From NCBI RefSeq assembly GCF_035013185.1, contig NZ_JAYGJO010000001.1:248001-312000 (forward strand): DNA of 64,000 nt. Reading direction: 5' to 3'. This DNA is from Acerihabitans sp035013185. GTDB taxonomy: Bacteria > Pseudomonadota > Gammaproteobacteria > Enterobacterales > Enterobacteriaceae. Within the stretch, counting starts at the first letter, position 1. Every line of letters starts with the position of its first letter. Shown here in pieces: positions 26,325-34,703 of this stretch. A program made the translations under genes and the position numbers. The notes under the pieces are model-generated. The model saw nothing but the letters and a program-made list of their open reading frames with translations, was not told the origin of the DNA and did not search any database.

Positions 26325-26715
26325 GATTATCACCAAGACTGATGTTTTCGTCGCACTGGCGCTTGAGCCAATACATGATGATTTGTACTACGTAGTCTTG
26401 TTCAGTGTCGTTGAGTGGCCGCCCTTTGATGATGCCATGCCATTTTTCCAAACATCCCCGACAGCAGGTGGCGGTGGCATGTTGGGCGACAAACGCCGGA
26501 TGACCCCGCCAGGGTGTCTGCTTACCGTCTTTGGCCGGAAACGCGGGCGCCAGCCGGCTGGCGATAAAATCCCGTGCGTGGGATTGCACCGTTTCCAGAC
26601 CTTTTTTATACAAATAGGTCTGATCTTTGGCATTAAGCTGGATAGCAGACCGAAAGGCCGAACGCTGTAAGCGGCCCCAAATAAGCTCGATATCTTGATC
26701 TTGTTGCATGTTCAC
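26320..26715 (-). CDS. DUF4186 family protein
   Basis: A 131-residue cytoplasmic protein of unknown function. It carries the family hallmarks DGKQTPWRGHPAFVAQHATA and TCCRGCLEKWHGI, with clustered Cys and His that could bind a metal. It lies alone between the MFS gene and the micF region. I recognise the family only by its motif; no function is claimed. Confidence 0.75.
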   Translation of the reverse strand: MNMQQDQDIELIWGRLQRSAFRSAIQLNAKDQTYLYKKGLETVQSHARDFIASRLAPAFPAKDGKQTPWRGHPAFVAQHATATCCRGCLEKWHGIIKGRPLNDTEQDYVVQIIMYWLKRQCDENISLGDNL

Positions 26716-27010
26716 CTCTGCTATCCCATGCCCTGATAGGCCACTCCCGGGCGCCAGCGAAAGAAACAGGTGTTAAAGTGTACCATGTGATTATGCTGAT
26801 AACGAAGTGGCGGTACCAAGAAAGTCTCGATGACCAGAAAACCTGCCGCGAATGTGTCGCCATCCTTGGAATATACCCCAGAACGTCAAAATCAATTTTT
26901 AAAAACGAAGGTACCACTTGGCACATTGAAAATAGAATTAGCTATGTTTGTAGACATTGAACAGTGCAGTGAATAAAAAAATAATGGATATTAATATGTT
27001 TAAAGAAGAC

Positions 27011-27085
27011 AAAAAAACCGGATTTAGCCGGCTAGAGTAAGCATAAAAAAGCATGAAGGGAGTAATGATAATTCAATGATGATAG
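27011..27085 (-). ncRNA. micF: MicF small regulatory RNA
   Basis: Read on the minus strand, the RNA begins CTATCATCATTGAATTATCA, which closely parallels the E. coli MicF start CTATCATCATTAACTTTATT. It ends in a CCGG hairpin with seven T residues, as E. coli MicF ends in a CCGG-type hairpin plus U-run. A GATTAT -10 (27090-27095) sits at the right distance. The place and direction are also right: between rcsD and ompC, divergent from ompC. The predicted length is about 75 nt against 93 nt in E. coli. The 5' part would pair with the ribosome site and start codon of an ompF-type mRNA. Confidence 0.77.
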
Positions 27086-27480
27086 AGCAATAATCCTATA
27101 ACAAGGGCGCTAAATTCAATTATCATAAAGTGCTATAAAAATATCTTACTTTACTTTATTGGTTTAATTATTTTTTAATAAATATGCCGTATAAGAAAAC
27201 GTTTATTTTTTACTTTATTGATTAATGATAAGATTCCATTTTTTTACAATCAAATATATAAATACTGCATTTTTAAACAATGAATTACACGTGGTATCAT
27301 TTAATTCTTGGAATATTATTGCCGATATCGCAAAATGAAATAAATTATTGAAAAGTGACACGTCAATAAATGACCTGCCAAAAACATGTAGTCATAACAA
27401 GCAACGGCGATTCGATGGAATCGGCCAACGGACTCGACGTTCTCGGTCAAAACGGGAATGACGATGGCATGTCTGCTGAC

Positions 27481-27514
27481 AAAACGCAAAACGCAAAACG
27501 CAAAACGCAAAACG
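27481..27514. repeat. 7-bp tandem repeat, about five copies
   Basis: AAAACGC is repeated almost five times without interruption. It lies in non-coding DNA between micF and the porin. A short perfect microsatellite can change length by slippage. Confidence 0.9.
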
Positions 27515-27971
27515 TTGAAGCTTGCGCCCATTATCAGTTTGACGTTGGCCGGGTCCTTTCGTCGCCGACAACCTGGCCAGGGGGAGTAACCTGGGTAGGG
27601 CTGGTGATAATAACACCGATGACAAGCAGGATGTAGGTTCTAGGCTTCTAATTGCAGTATAGTACTGTCAATAAAATTATATTATTTTTTTATTTCGTTC
27701 TATTTTGATTTAATTTACCTGCTTTATTTAATTGCCATCTCATTATTGTGAGTGTTGTATTAGAATGGAATTGTGATATTTATACATAACGGTTTAATGA
27801 GTATTTAATTTCCATCTTCAATAACACTCTTTGGCGGTTGAAACGCTAAATTCTATTTAGTATTATCGCGATTCGACACATAAATATATTCTTGGTGAGG
27901 TTTTTATCTCGCCAATAATTCATATGTAGCCAAGTGGAAATATAATAATATAATTATATGAGGATGATATA

Positions 27972-29090
27972 ATGAAATCACGTCTTATTTGTAACATAAT
28001 CCCCGTTTTACTTGTTGCCGGCAACGTGGGCGCGGCTGAGATTTACAACCAGGATGGGCATAAACTGGATATAAACGGAACGGTGGCTGGTGTACATCAT
28101 TTCCGAAACAGTGGCGTCGACAAAGATAATTCTTATGCGCGATTCGGTTTCTTGGGGGAAACACAAATCAATCCGCTCATGACAGGTTACGGCCAGTGGC
28201 AATATCAGGCGCAACTGGGGCATGCGGAAAAAGATAGCACCCAAGAATCCTTCACCCGCCTGGGTTTTGTCGGCATCAAATTCGCCGAATATGGGTCATT
28301 TGATTACGGTCGTAATTTTGGTGTGCTTTATGATGTGCTGGCGTTGACCGACCGTCAACCGGAGTTGGCTGGTGATGCCTTCAGTGCCGACAATTATCTT
28401 TCCCAGCGTGGTAATAACCTGGCTACCTATCGCAATAAAGGTTTATTCGGCCTGGTGGATGGGCTGGACGTTGCTGTACAGTACCAAGCAGAAAATCGTG
28501 CTGGTGAGACCGTGAGTGAGGGGCGTAGTGTCCAGTACGCCAACGGCAATGGTTACGGTATGTCCATTGCGTACGATTTCGGCTTTGGCATCAGCGCTAC
28601 CGGTGCCTTTACCAGCTCTAACCGGACTACTGCGCAAAAGACACTCGCGTATGGTCATGGTGGCGATAAAGCTAATGCCTATGCCGCGGCGCTAAAATAT
28701 GAAGCTCAAAGATATTATTTGGCAGTAATGTATAGCCAAAGTTATAACCTGCTGCGTTTTGGTGAATTCAAAACAACGGAGCAGAAAAATGAGCAAATCA
28801 GTGGTTTTGCCAATAAGGCCAGTACACTTGAAGTGGTTGCACAATATCTTTTTGACGTTGGCCTGACCCCTTCATTAGCTTATGTACAGACCCAAGGTCA
28901 TCGCATTGAGAACTACGGTCGTCAAGATCTACGCAAATTTATTGATCTCGGCGTAACCTATAATTTCAATAAAAACATGTCGACCTTTATTGATTATAAA
29001 ATTAATTTACTTGAGGGGAATGAGTTCACCGAAAAAGCAGGTATTAAGCAGGATAATATCGTGGCATTAGGCTTACAGTATCAATTCTGA
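27972..29090 (+). CDS. ompC: OmpC-type general porin
   Basis: This 372-residue trimeric outer-membrane porin begins with the signal peptide MKSRLICNIIPVLLVAGNVGAA and the mature start AEIYNQDGHKLD. Family hallmarks are YARFGFLGETQIN, GYGQWQYQ, ATYRNKGLFGLVDGL and a C-terminal Phe (GLQYQF). In the constriction loop the usual PEFGG reads PELAG (RQPELAGDAFS). The symbol rests on synteny: it occupies the ompC place beside micF and rcsD. Osmotic control through OmpR is expected but no site is identified. Confidence 0.85.
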   Translation: MKSRLICNIIPVLLVAGNVGAAEIYNQDGHKLDINGTVAGVHHFRNSGVDKDNSYARFGFLGETQINPLMTGYGQWQYQAQLGHAEKDSTQESFTRLGFVGIKFAEYGSFDYGRNFGVLYDVLALTDRQPELAGDAFSADNYLSQRGNNLATYRNKGLFGLVDGLDVAVQYQAENRAGETVSEGRSVQYANGNGYGMSIAYDFGFGISATGAFTSSNRTTAQKTLAYGHGGDKANAYAAALKYEAQRYYLAVMYSQSYNLLRFGEFKTTEQKNEQISGFANKASTLEVVAQYLFDVGLTPSLAYVQTQGHRIENYGRQDLRKFIDLGVTYNFNKNMSTFIDYKINLLEGNEFTEKAGIKQDNIVALGLQYQF

Positions 29091-29134
29091 TCGGTTCAAA
29101 AGCAAATATACGTTGGTAACGTTATAATTTAGCC

Positions 29135-29167
29135 GTGTGGGAGGAGGAGGCTGCATTCCTCCCACAC
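29135..29167. terminator. Perfect 11-bp hairpin after the porin gene
   Basis: GTGTGGGAGGA (29135-29145) pairs with TCCTCCCACAC (29157-29167) across an 11-base loop, 45 bases after the porin stop. It lacks a clear U-tract, so it may be a terminator or an mRNA-stabilising structure. Confidence 0.5.
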
Positions 29168-29305
29168 CTGAGAACCTTGCATCCCAACCTGATTTACCCC
29201 CCTCAAGTTTCGCTGCCTTTTTACAACAAAATAATGTACAACAAAATAAAGAAATGGCGGAGTGTGGATCACTAAATGCCATATCGACCTATCAAGGAGC
29301 GTTTT

Positions 29306-30325
29306 GTGAACAGAATATCACCGTTTAGACGGGGTGCAACCGGGGCGGGGTGGGCCGCAGTCGGGTTACTCATGCTACAGCTGGTTGCCCTGCCGGCCCG
29401 GGCACAGACTACCCCCACTGAAACCACCAAGGTCACTTTCGTGCAGGAATGGCCGGTGGCGGATGGGTTCTGGATACCTTGGACATTGGGGAAGGCCAAG
29501 GGTTTTTATACCCAAGAAGGTATTGATCTTAATATTGTCGCTCCGCCCACGGTGGCTGATACCATGAAGTTTCTCGGTACCGGTCGGGCTGATGTGGCGT
29601 TCACTACCGTAATGGATATTATTTTTGCCAAAGAACAGGGCGCCCCTGTGATAGCTATTGGCCGATATGGTCTTGGTAATAACTGGGGGATCTTTACCCA
29701 GCACGGTCATCCTATCAGCCTGCACGAGCTGAAAGGTAAAAAAATCGGGACCTACAATGATGCCTGGACCAAAGCGCAATTGACGTTGATGCTCAAAAGC
29801 GCTGGTTTGACCCCGGATGACGTCACTATGGTCGCCGCCTCCGATGATACCGTTCCTTTGCTGCTGCAAAACCGGGTTGACGCCACCACCGGTATCACCA
29901 ATGCGGAAGGGACGGAAATTGCGGTTACCACCGGGAAAAAACCTGAATTTTTGCCGGCCACAGCGCACGGTGTTCCAGACACACCAATATTTATGTTTGC
30001 CGGCAACCAGCAGTGGTTAGCAAAACATCCAGATTTAGCCAAGGCTTTTTTGCGCGCTACCGCCAAAAGTATCAATTACGCCATTGCGCATCCTGACGAA
30101 GCCACCGCTGCATTTGTCGCCCAGTACGGCAAATCTTACGATGCTGCTTTTGTCCAGCAGCAGTGGCGGGACACCATGGACGTATTGGGCCGGACGGATG
30201 TCGACAGGCTGAAACTTGAGGACCGTTCCTGGAGCGCGTTGTTGGATGCGGTTTCAGCGTTGGGTATTGTTAAACAACCCTTAAAGCCTGATCAGTATTA
30301 CACCAATGAATATTTGCCACATTAA
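29306..30325 (+). CDS. NMT1/THI5-type ABC substrate-binding protein (orphan)
   Basis: A periplasmic binding protein of the NMT1/THI5-like (SsuA/TauA/ThiY) group. I place the start at GTG 29306, since AAGGAG lies seven bases upstream and a signal peptide with an Arg pair follows (RRGATGAGWAAVGLLML, cleavage near ARA-Q); an ATG at 29276 is possible but has no ribosome site. The mature part begins KVTFVQEWPVADGFW. About 339 residues. No permease or ATPase gene lies nearby, so it must work with components elsewhere or be a relic. The ligand could be a pyrimidine precursor, sulfonate or nitrile-like compound; I cannot tell which. Confidence 0.8.
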   Translation: MNRISPFRRGATGAGWAAVGLLMLQLVALPARAQTTPTETTKVTFVQEWPVADGFWIPWTLGKAKGFYTQEGIDLNIVAPPTVADTMKFLGTGRADVAFTTVMDIIFAKEQGAPVIAIGRYGLGNNWGIFTQHGHPISLHELKGKKIGTYNDAWTKAQLTLMLKSAGLTPDDVTMVAASDDTVPLLLQNRVDATTGITNAEGTEIAVTTGKKPEFLPATAHGVPDTPIFMFAGNQQWLAKHPDLAKAFLRATAKSINYAIAHPDEATAAFVAQYGKSYDAAFVQQQWRDTMDVLGRTDVDRLKLEDRSWSALLDAVSALGIVKQPLKPDQYYTNEYLPH

Positions 30326-30338
30326 TAGTTTGGTGAAC

Positions 30339-30368
30339 CGTCATTCGGCCTACTACGGACGAATGACG
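30339..30368. terminator. Stem-loop between convergent genes
   Basis: CGTCATTCG (30339-30347) pairs perfectly with CGAATGACG (30360-30368) between the binding-protein gene and the convergent dehydrogenase. There is no U-run. Confidence 0.45.
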
Positions 30369-30388
30369 TAAGCCTCGGTTGACAGGTT

Positions 30389-31246
30389 TTATTCATCTAA
30401 GGGAAAATCTGCTCCGCGGGTAACATCGGCCCAACCATCGAAATCGCGTTGCAAAAGCGCGATTTTTTTATGCGCATTTTCCAGTGCTGGATTGCCTAAA
30501 AGCAAGCGTAGCGGCGGTTGTTTGGCTTCCACCGCCTTAACGATAGCTTTTACTGCACGTACTGGGTCTCCGGCTTGTTTACCACTATTATCACGGCTGG
30601 CGCGGGCGCGCAGATGGGCCGTTTCGGCATAGTCGGCAATGGTCTGCGGTGCTTCATCGGCCGAGCGCCCAGCCCAATCAGTACGAAACGGACCGGGTTC
30701 GACAATGAGTACCTTAATTCCCAGGGGCTCCACTTCCTGTGACAGGGACTCTGATAGCGCCTCCACCGCAAATTTGGTGGCGTGATAAAAACTCAGCGAG
30801 GGGAAGGTGGTTATGCCGCCAATGGACGAAATATTGACCACGGTACCGCTACGCTGTTGACGCATCACCGGCAACGTGGCGCGGGTCATCGCGGTCAACC
30901 CCCAAACATTGATATCAAACATCCGGTGCACGGCGGCTAAATCACTCTCTTCAAACGAACCGAAATAACCGATACCGGCATTATTCACCAGTACATCAAT
31001 GCGGCCAAACCTCGTGATAGCAGCGCCAACGGCAGCGTCAATTTGTGATTGTTGGGTAACGTCGAGCGCTAATACCAAGGCCTGGTCTTCATGGCCGGCA
31101 ACCAGATCGCTCACCTGTTCTGGATGCCGGGCGGTTACCACGGTCGGGTAGCCGAGCGACAGGGTATAGGCGGCGAGTTCGCGACCAAAACCAGTAGAGC
31201 AACCTGTAATAAACCAGACCGGTGTATGCAATGGGGTCATATTCAT
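30389..31246 (-). CDS. Short-chain dehydrogenase/reductase
   Basis: A 285-residue classical SDR. The NAD(P)-binding motif is TGCSTGFG (residues about 15-22), NNAG follows near residue 90, the catalytic Ser lies in NISSIGG, and the YxxxK pair in YHATK. The Ala-Arg-His segment after beta-strand 2 (TARHPEQV) suggests NADP preference. The substrate is unknown. It is monocistronic here. Confidence 0.85.
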   Translation of the reverse strand: MNMTPLHTPVWFITGCSTGFGRELAAYTLSLGYPTVVTARHPEQVSDLVAGHEDQALVLALDVTQQSQIDAAVGAAITRFGRIDVLVNNAGIGYFGSFEESDLAAVHRMFDINVWGLTAMTRATLPVMRQQRSGTVVNISSIGGITTFPSLSFYHATKFAVEALSESLSQEVEPLGIKVLIVEPGPFRTDWAGRSADEAPQTIADYAETAHLRARASRDNSGKQAGDPVRAVKAIVKAVEAKQPPLRLLLGNPALENAHKKIALLQRDFDGWADVTRGADFPLDE

Positions 31247-31723
31247 TCTCCGTTAAATTCAAAAAAACAGACGCGTTGTTAACCACGCTGGTGAGCTTAA
31301 TTTACTCGGTGGGATGGTATAAACGCTATAATACGCCGGATAAATATAAAAATATCTCATCGCAAAAACGAGAGGGTTATTTATGACTAGCAGGTGGTAC
31401 GCTGTCATAACAGCAATAGGAACATGAAAGAGTGAGTACTGACTGGGCCGGGCCCCCAACGCGTTCAACGCCGGGCCGCTCTAAGCACGATATGGAGGGT
31501 GCGGCATAGCCGGGGGGAACTGGGTGGACTCTGTACCCTTTATCCCAAGTGGAGATCAACTGAATTGTGATTGCTATCACTGATAAGAATTAAGAATAAT
31601 CTTAGGATGACGCCGTCCTTTACCGAGTCTTCTCCAAGATAATCTATTGGGTGCTGGAGATAAGCGCCGGGAAGGGTAATTATTGAGCACCTTTGCCCTG
31701 GGCTAATGGGGGCAATTTCACAT

Positions 31724-31788
31724 AAAAGCGCATCGGCTACTTACCTCCTCATCTGAGGGAGTACAGCAAAAGTTGTCGGTGCGCTTTT
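31724..31788. terminator. Large branched stem-loop, possible bidirectional terminator
   Basis: AAAAGCGCATCGGC (31724-31737) pairs with GTCGGTGCGCTTTT (31775-31788) with two mismatches. Inside, CTCCTCA and TGAGGGAG can form a second stem. On the minus strand it lies 30 bases after the small ORF stop and ends in TTTT. Confidence 0.5.
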
Positions 31789-31817
31789 CTGTCAACAAGG
31801 GTATTTTATCACCCATC

Positions 31818-31895
31818 TTAAGCGTACATAAATGTCACAAATCCGATGATAATCACGGCGAGTCCGGCCAAAAAAGTGATGTCGTTAGTTTGCAT
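31818..31895 (-). CDS. Putative 25-residue single-span membrane protein
   Basis: The predicted peptide starts MQTNDITFLAGL and ends GFVTFMYA; residues 7-25 form one hydrophobic span after a short polar N-terminus with one Asp. It is supported by a perfect Shine-Dalgarno AGGAGGT (31901-31907) five bases before the ATG and by a branched hairpin downstream. I do not recognise it among known small proteins. It could be a membrane regulator like MgrB, a subunit of a transporter, or a type I toxin; the sequence does not decide. Confidence 0.55.
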   Translation of the reverse strand: MQTNDITFLAGLAVIIIGFVTFMYA

Positions 31896-32152
31896 AGACC
31901 ACCTCCTGTTTACCTAAGATAAATCATGGCTGTTATGGTGCTGGGTCGCTGTGACTCATCAACCATATTTAACAAAAAAAGGCCACGTGGACCGGCAAAT
32001 CTGCATTGACCCATCAAACGAATCCAAAACTGTGGTCGTGAAAATACCGCAGGTATTCGTTGGCGCGACATACGCTATACTGTTAATGGAAGGCGCTTAA
32101 CCATGGGGTTAACCGTTTAGCCTGGCAGTTTTACATTGCGGGTTTGAAGGGT

Positions 32153-32187
32153 CGTTTAAATACTGTTTAACCGTTTTGTGGCATAAA
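32153..32187 (+). promoter_or_regulatory. PhoP box and -10 of pagP
   Basis: CGTTTA (32153-32158) and TGTTTA (32164-32169) are separated by exactly five bases, fitting the PhoP direct repeat. A CATAAA -10-like hexamer (32182-32187) follows after 12 bases, the spacing of PhoP-activated class I promoters that lack a -35. pagP is a known PhoP target in Salmonella and E. coli. Confidence 0.7.
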
Positions 32188-32296
32188 GCCTGGCTGTAGC
32201 TTATTTTATGATAAATGGGTCGACGCCGATCTTGTACGGCAGGATGGCCACAGTTCCAGTGATGAGACTATTAAATCACTACCGGGGAGTATAATA

Positions 32297-32878
32297 ATGA
32301 TGGGCTTCAATAAATGGATGCCAATTCCATTAACAGCTTTATTCGTGATGCCAGCATCCTATGCAACAAGTCCATCAAATGAAATAGGTGAACAGCATGC
32401 AAAAAAAACGGAAATCTTTTTTGAGAATATAAAGGAAACCTGGAGTTTATCCAACAGTCAGGATGTTTACATACCGGTAATTACCTGGCATAACCGATAT
32501 TTGTATGATGATGAACATCTGCAACGCTATAATGAAAACCCGTGGGGTTTGGGGTATGGCGTTTCGCGCCAGGATAACAAGGATAACTGGCATGCTTTAT
32601 ATGCAATGATATTTAAGGATTCATTTAACCAATGGGAGCCCTTTGCCGGTTATGCCTGGGAGTCGCGGTGGTTACCCTTTGTCAACCGTGATGTTAAACT
32701 GGGCATCGGTTTTACCTTAGGCGTGACCGCGCGTGATAACTATAGTTACATTCCTATACCCGCTGTTTTGCCACTCGCCTCGATAAGTTATCGACAGATG
32801 ACATTCCAAGGCACCTATATTCCCGGCACAAGAAATAACGGCAACGTTTTTTTTGCTTGGTTTCGGTGGCAAGTTTGA
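32297..32878 (+). CDS. pagP: Lipid A palmitoyltransferase PagP
   Basis: This outer-membrane eight-stranded beta-barrel enzyme adds palmitate to lipid A, giving resistance to cationic peptides. It has 193 residues including a signal peptide ending near SYA-TS. Active-site residues are visible: His in ITWHNRY and the Asp-Ser pair in FKDSFN. The family block WEPFAGYAWESRW, GVTARDNYSYIPIPA and TYIPGTRNNGNVFFAW is well kept. The ribosome site is GGGGAG. It sits behind a PhoP box. The place differs from E. coli, where pagP is near dcuC/cspE. Confidence 0.95.
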   Translation: MMGFNKWMPIPLTALFVMPASYATSPSNEIGEQHAKKTEIFFENIKETWSLSNSQDVYIPVITWHNRYLYDDEHLQRYNENPWGLGYGVSRQDNKDNWHALYAMIFKDSFNQWEPFAGYAWESRWLPFVNRDVKLGIGFTLGVTARDNYSYIPIPAVLPLASISYRQMTFQGTYIPGTRNNGNVFFAWFRWQV

Positions 32879-32888
32879 TCATGAAAAT

Positions 32889-33092
32889 TTAAGGATGATG
32901 GCATTTTCCAGTGTGCAACACTTCGGCATGAACATAATCAAGAACGATCTCACTGAGCGGACCGGCGTGTTGTGCCATCGCTGAAAATAGCGCTTCGACT
33001 TGCGTTTCATCCAAATAGCAGAGTAGGCCTTCCAGTACAAAAAAACATGCTTCACCTTGCGGTATAAGACAAAGGTTTATTATTTCGGTCAC
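32889..33092 (-). pseudogene. Fragment of a leucine-carboxyl-methyltransferase-like SAM enzyme
   Basis: Only about 67 codons remain. The segment FFVLEGLLCYLDETQVEALF matches the EGLLMYL region of the TIGR00027/PPM-type SAM methyltransferase family. The N-terminal SAM-binding domain and the C-terminus are missing, so this is a remnant. Confidence 0.5.
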
Positions 33093-33647
33093 ATCATGGT
33101 CTTTGATGGATAACGACGAATTTTATTTTTATAAAAATTCTCATTGATTAGATATTAACTGTACCTTTAATACATTGACTGAATTACATCGGTTGTTGCT
33201 ATAAACTGAGTATCACTTCACAATATTTAATTTTTAGTACCTTATACGTTTTATTAAGCGTGATTTAATCATCGTAGACGTTATACTGGATTATCGTTGG
33301 ATAAAGTAGGTGATGAAAAGACGATAATGGTGAATGTTGTTAATGCCAGTCAAGTAAATAATACGTTAGGTGATTGATTTAATGAATGGTTTATTTTCCT
33401 GATAAATTAATTAGTTATTCGTTATGTGTTTTATTAAATAGGACGGTTAATAAGGATGTCTATTATGTAAGTCATTCATTTGAATTGGGAAAAACCGCTA
33501 ATGGCTAAACACTGCTACTGTACGAATGCCGTATAAAAACGGAAGTATTTCGGCTGTGCCGATTTGGACAGTTATGCTGCATGTTATTTTATAGTCTCTA
33601 TAAAGCCTGCTGTTAATAATGTACTCATTGCAATATAAGTAATCAAT
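33093..33647. other. AT-rich gap with no recognised feature
   Basis: About 550 AT-rich bases before the Rpn gene. I see no gene, tRNA or clear terminator. Confidence 0.5.
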
Positions 33648-34553
33648 ATGAAAGATAATAATTGTAATCATGATGCAATGTTCAAAGCCTTTTTGGGTGA
33701 GGTGAGCGTTGCGCAAGATTTTTTTAAGATACATTTGCCTCCTTCATTACAGAGGTTATGTGATTTTACGACATTAAAAACCTGTTCTAATACCTTTATC
33801 GAAGAGGATCTGCGTCATCATGCCTGCGATATGTTATATTCTGTAAACACAACTTACGGTGAGGGTTATATTTATTGTTTGATAGAACACCAGAGTCGTC
33901 CAGACAAAATGATGGCATTTCGCTTGTTGCGTTATAGTTTAGCGGCGATGAAGCAACATGTAGATCAGGGTTTTAAGCAATTACCCGTAGTGATACCCCT
34001 GCTATTTCATCAGGGAACCCGGCCCTACCCTTATAGCACGGATTGGCTCGACTGTTTCGCTGACACCGGGCTAGCAAGAAAGATCTATTCTGCTCCTTTT
34101 CTGCTGGTCGATGTGGCAACAATGCCTGATAAGGAGATAATGACACATCGTCGGATTGCGCTCCTGGAGTTGGTGCAAAAGCATATCTTCTTACGTGATT
34201 TGCTCGCTCAGGTTGATCGAATAAGTGAGTTGATGTCCCAGTCGCAGCTTTCGTTGGGGCTACGTAAAAGCATGCTGTATTATATTGCTAAGGCCGGTGA
34301 TAGTGATGATGTTAAGGCATTTTTTGCTAAACTGGCGCTGCAGAATAAAGATTATCAGGAGGAAATAATGACATATGCGCAACAATTAGAACAGGTTGGC
34401 CTTGAAAAAGGCCTCGAAAAAGGCCTCGAAAAAGGGCGAGTAGATGGACTGTTTTTCGTCGCCAAAGCGATGATGTTAGATGGCCTTGATACCACCTCGG
34501 TCAAAAAATATACCGGTTTATCTGAAAAAGAACTTGTTGATTTGGTCAATTAA
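33648..34553 (+). CDS. Rpn-family recombination-promoting nuclease (PD-(D/E)XK)
   Basis: A 301-residue protein of the RpnA/YhgA-like family, DNA nucleases that promote RecA-independent recombination and are often labelled putative transposases. The N-terminal nuclease region has Asp in HACDMLYSV and the ExQ motif in CLIEHQS, followed by PDKMMAFRLLRY. The C-terminal part contains a coiled region with the tandem peptide GLEK repeated three times (34398-34433), then a short C-terminal helix bundle. The ribosome site is poor. Surroundings are AT-rich and gene-poor, as usual for accessory DNA. Confidence 0.85.
   Translation: MKDNNCNHDAMFKAFLGEVSVAQDFFKIHLPPSLQRLCDFTTLKTCSNTFIEEDLRHHACDMLYSVNTTYGEGYIYCLIEHQSRPDKMMAFRLLRYSLAAMKQHVDQGFKQLPVVIPLLFHQGTRPYPYSTDWLDCFADTGLARKIYSAPFLLVDVATMPDKEIMTHRRIALLELVQKHIFLRDLLAQVDRISELMSQSQLSLGLRKSMLYYIAKAGDSDDVKAFFAKLALQNKDYQEEIMTYAQQLEQVGLEKGLEKGLEKGRVDGLFFVAKAMMLDGLDTTSVKKYTGLSEKELVDLVN
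34398..34433 (+). repeat. 12-bp tandem repeat inside the Rpn gene
   Basis: Three in-frame copies of GGCCTCGAAAAA (first copy GGCCTTGAAAAA) encode GLEK-GLEK-GLEK. Copy number changes would keep the frame and change only the length of the linker. Confidence 0.85.
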
Positions 34554-34631
34554 TAATTACTCGTAATTATTATCGATACGCATTTATTGCCAGTATTTTT
34601 TTATCTGGTGGCACCGATAACCTTGGCCTTC

Positions 34632-34703
34632 TGAACTGCACCCCAAAAGTTGGACACCTAACTGAGTAAGGTGTTTTTTTATGGGTAAACCAAAGCATTC
34701 ACT
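34632..34703 (+). mobile_element. Left-end remnant of an IS3-family (IS150-group) element
   Basis: The left inverted repeat TGAACTGCACCCCAAAAGTT (then GGACA) is followed by ATG GGT AAA CCA AAG CAT TCA, the first codons (MGKPKHS) of an IS150-group OrfA. The reading frame ends after about 12 codons and no transposase follows, so only the tip survives. Confidence 0.65.

Larger units (their letters stand above)
26716..27971. other. AT-rich intergenic region with micF and a tandem repeat
   Basis: This 1.25-kb AT-rich stretch lies between the DUF4186 gene and the porin. It has no convincing protein-coding gene. It contains the micF candidate (27011-27085) and a 7-bp tandem repeat (27481-27514). 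The 5' leader of the porin shows a hairpin TTGGTGAG/CTCGCCAA (about 27892-27915) and the ribosome site GAGGATGAT. The several AT-rich stretches are compatible with OmpR or H-NS binding but I cannot place sites. Confidence 0.6.
31247..32296. other. Intergenic region between the SDR gene and pagP
   Basis: About 1 kb with no long gene. It contains a possible 25-codon ORF (31818-31895, minus), its structured downstream hairpin (31724-31788), and the pagP control region with a PhoP box. The left part (31260-31680) shows nothing I can name. Confidence 0.6.

Noticed and set aside
26778..26960. 60-codon frame in the AT-rich gap near micF
   Set aside because: No ribosome site, no recognisable family and low-complexity composition.
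27481..27514. AAAACGC repeats as a CRISPR array
   Set aside because: Units are 7 bp with no spacers.
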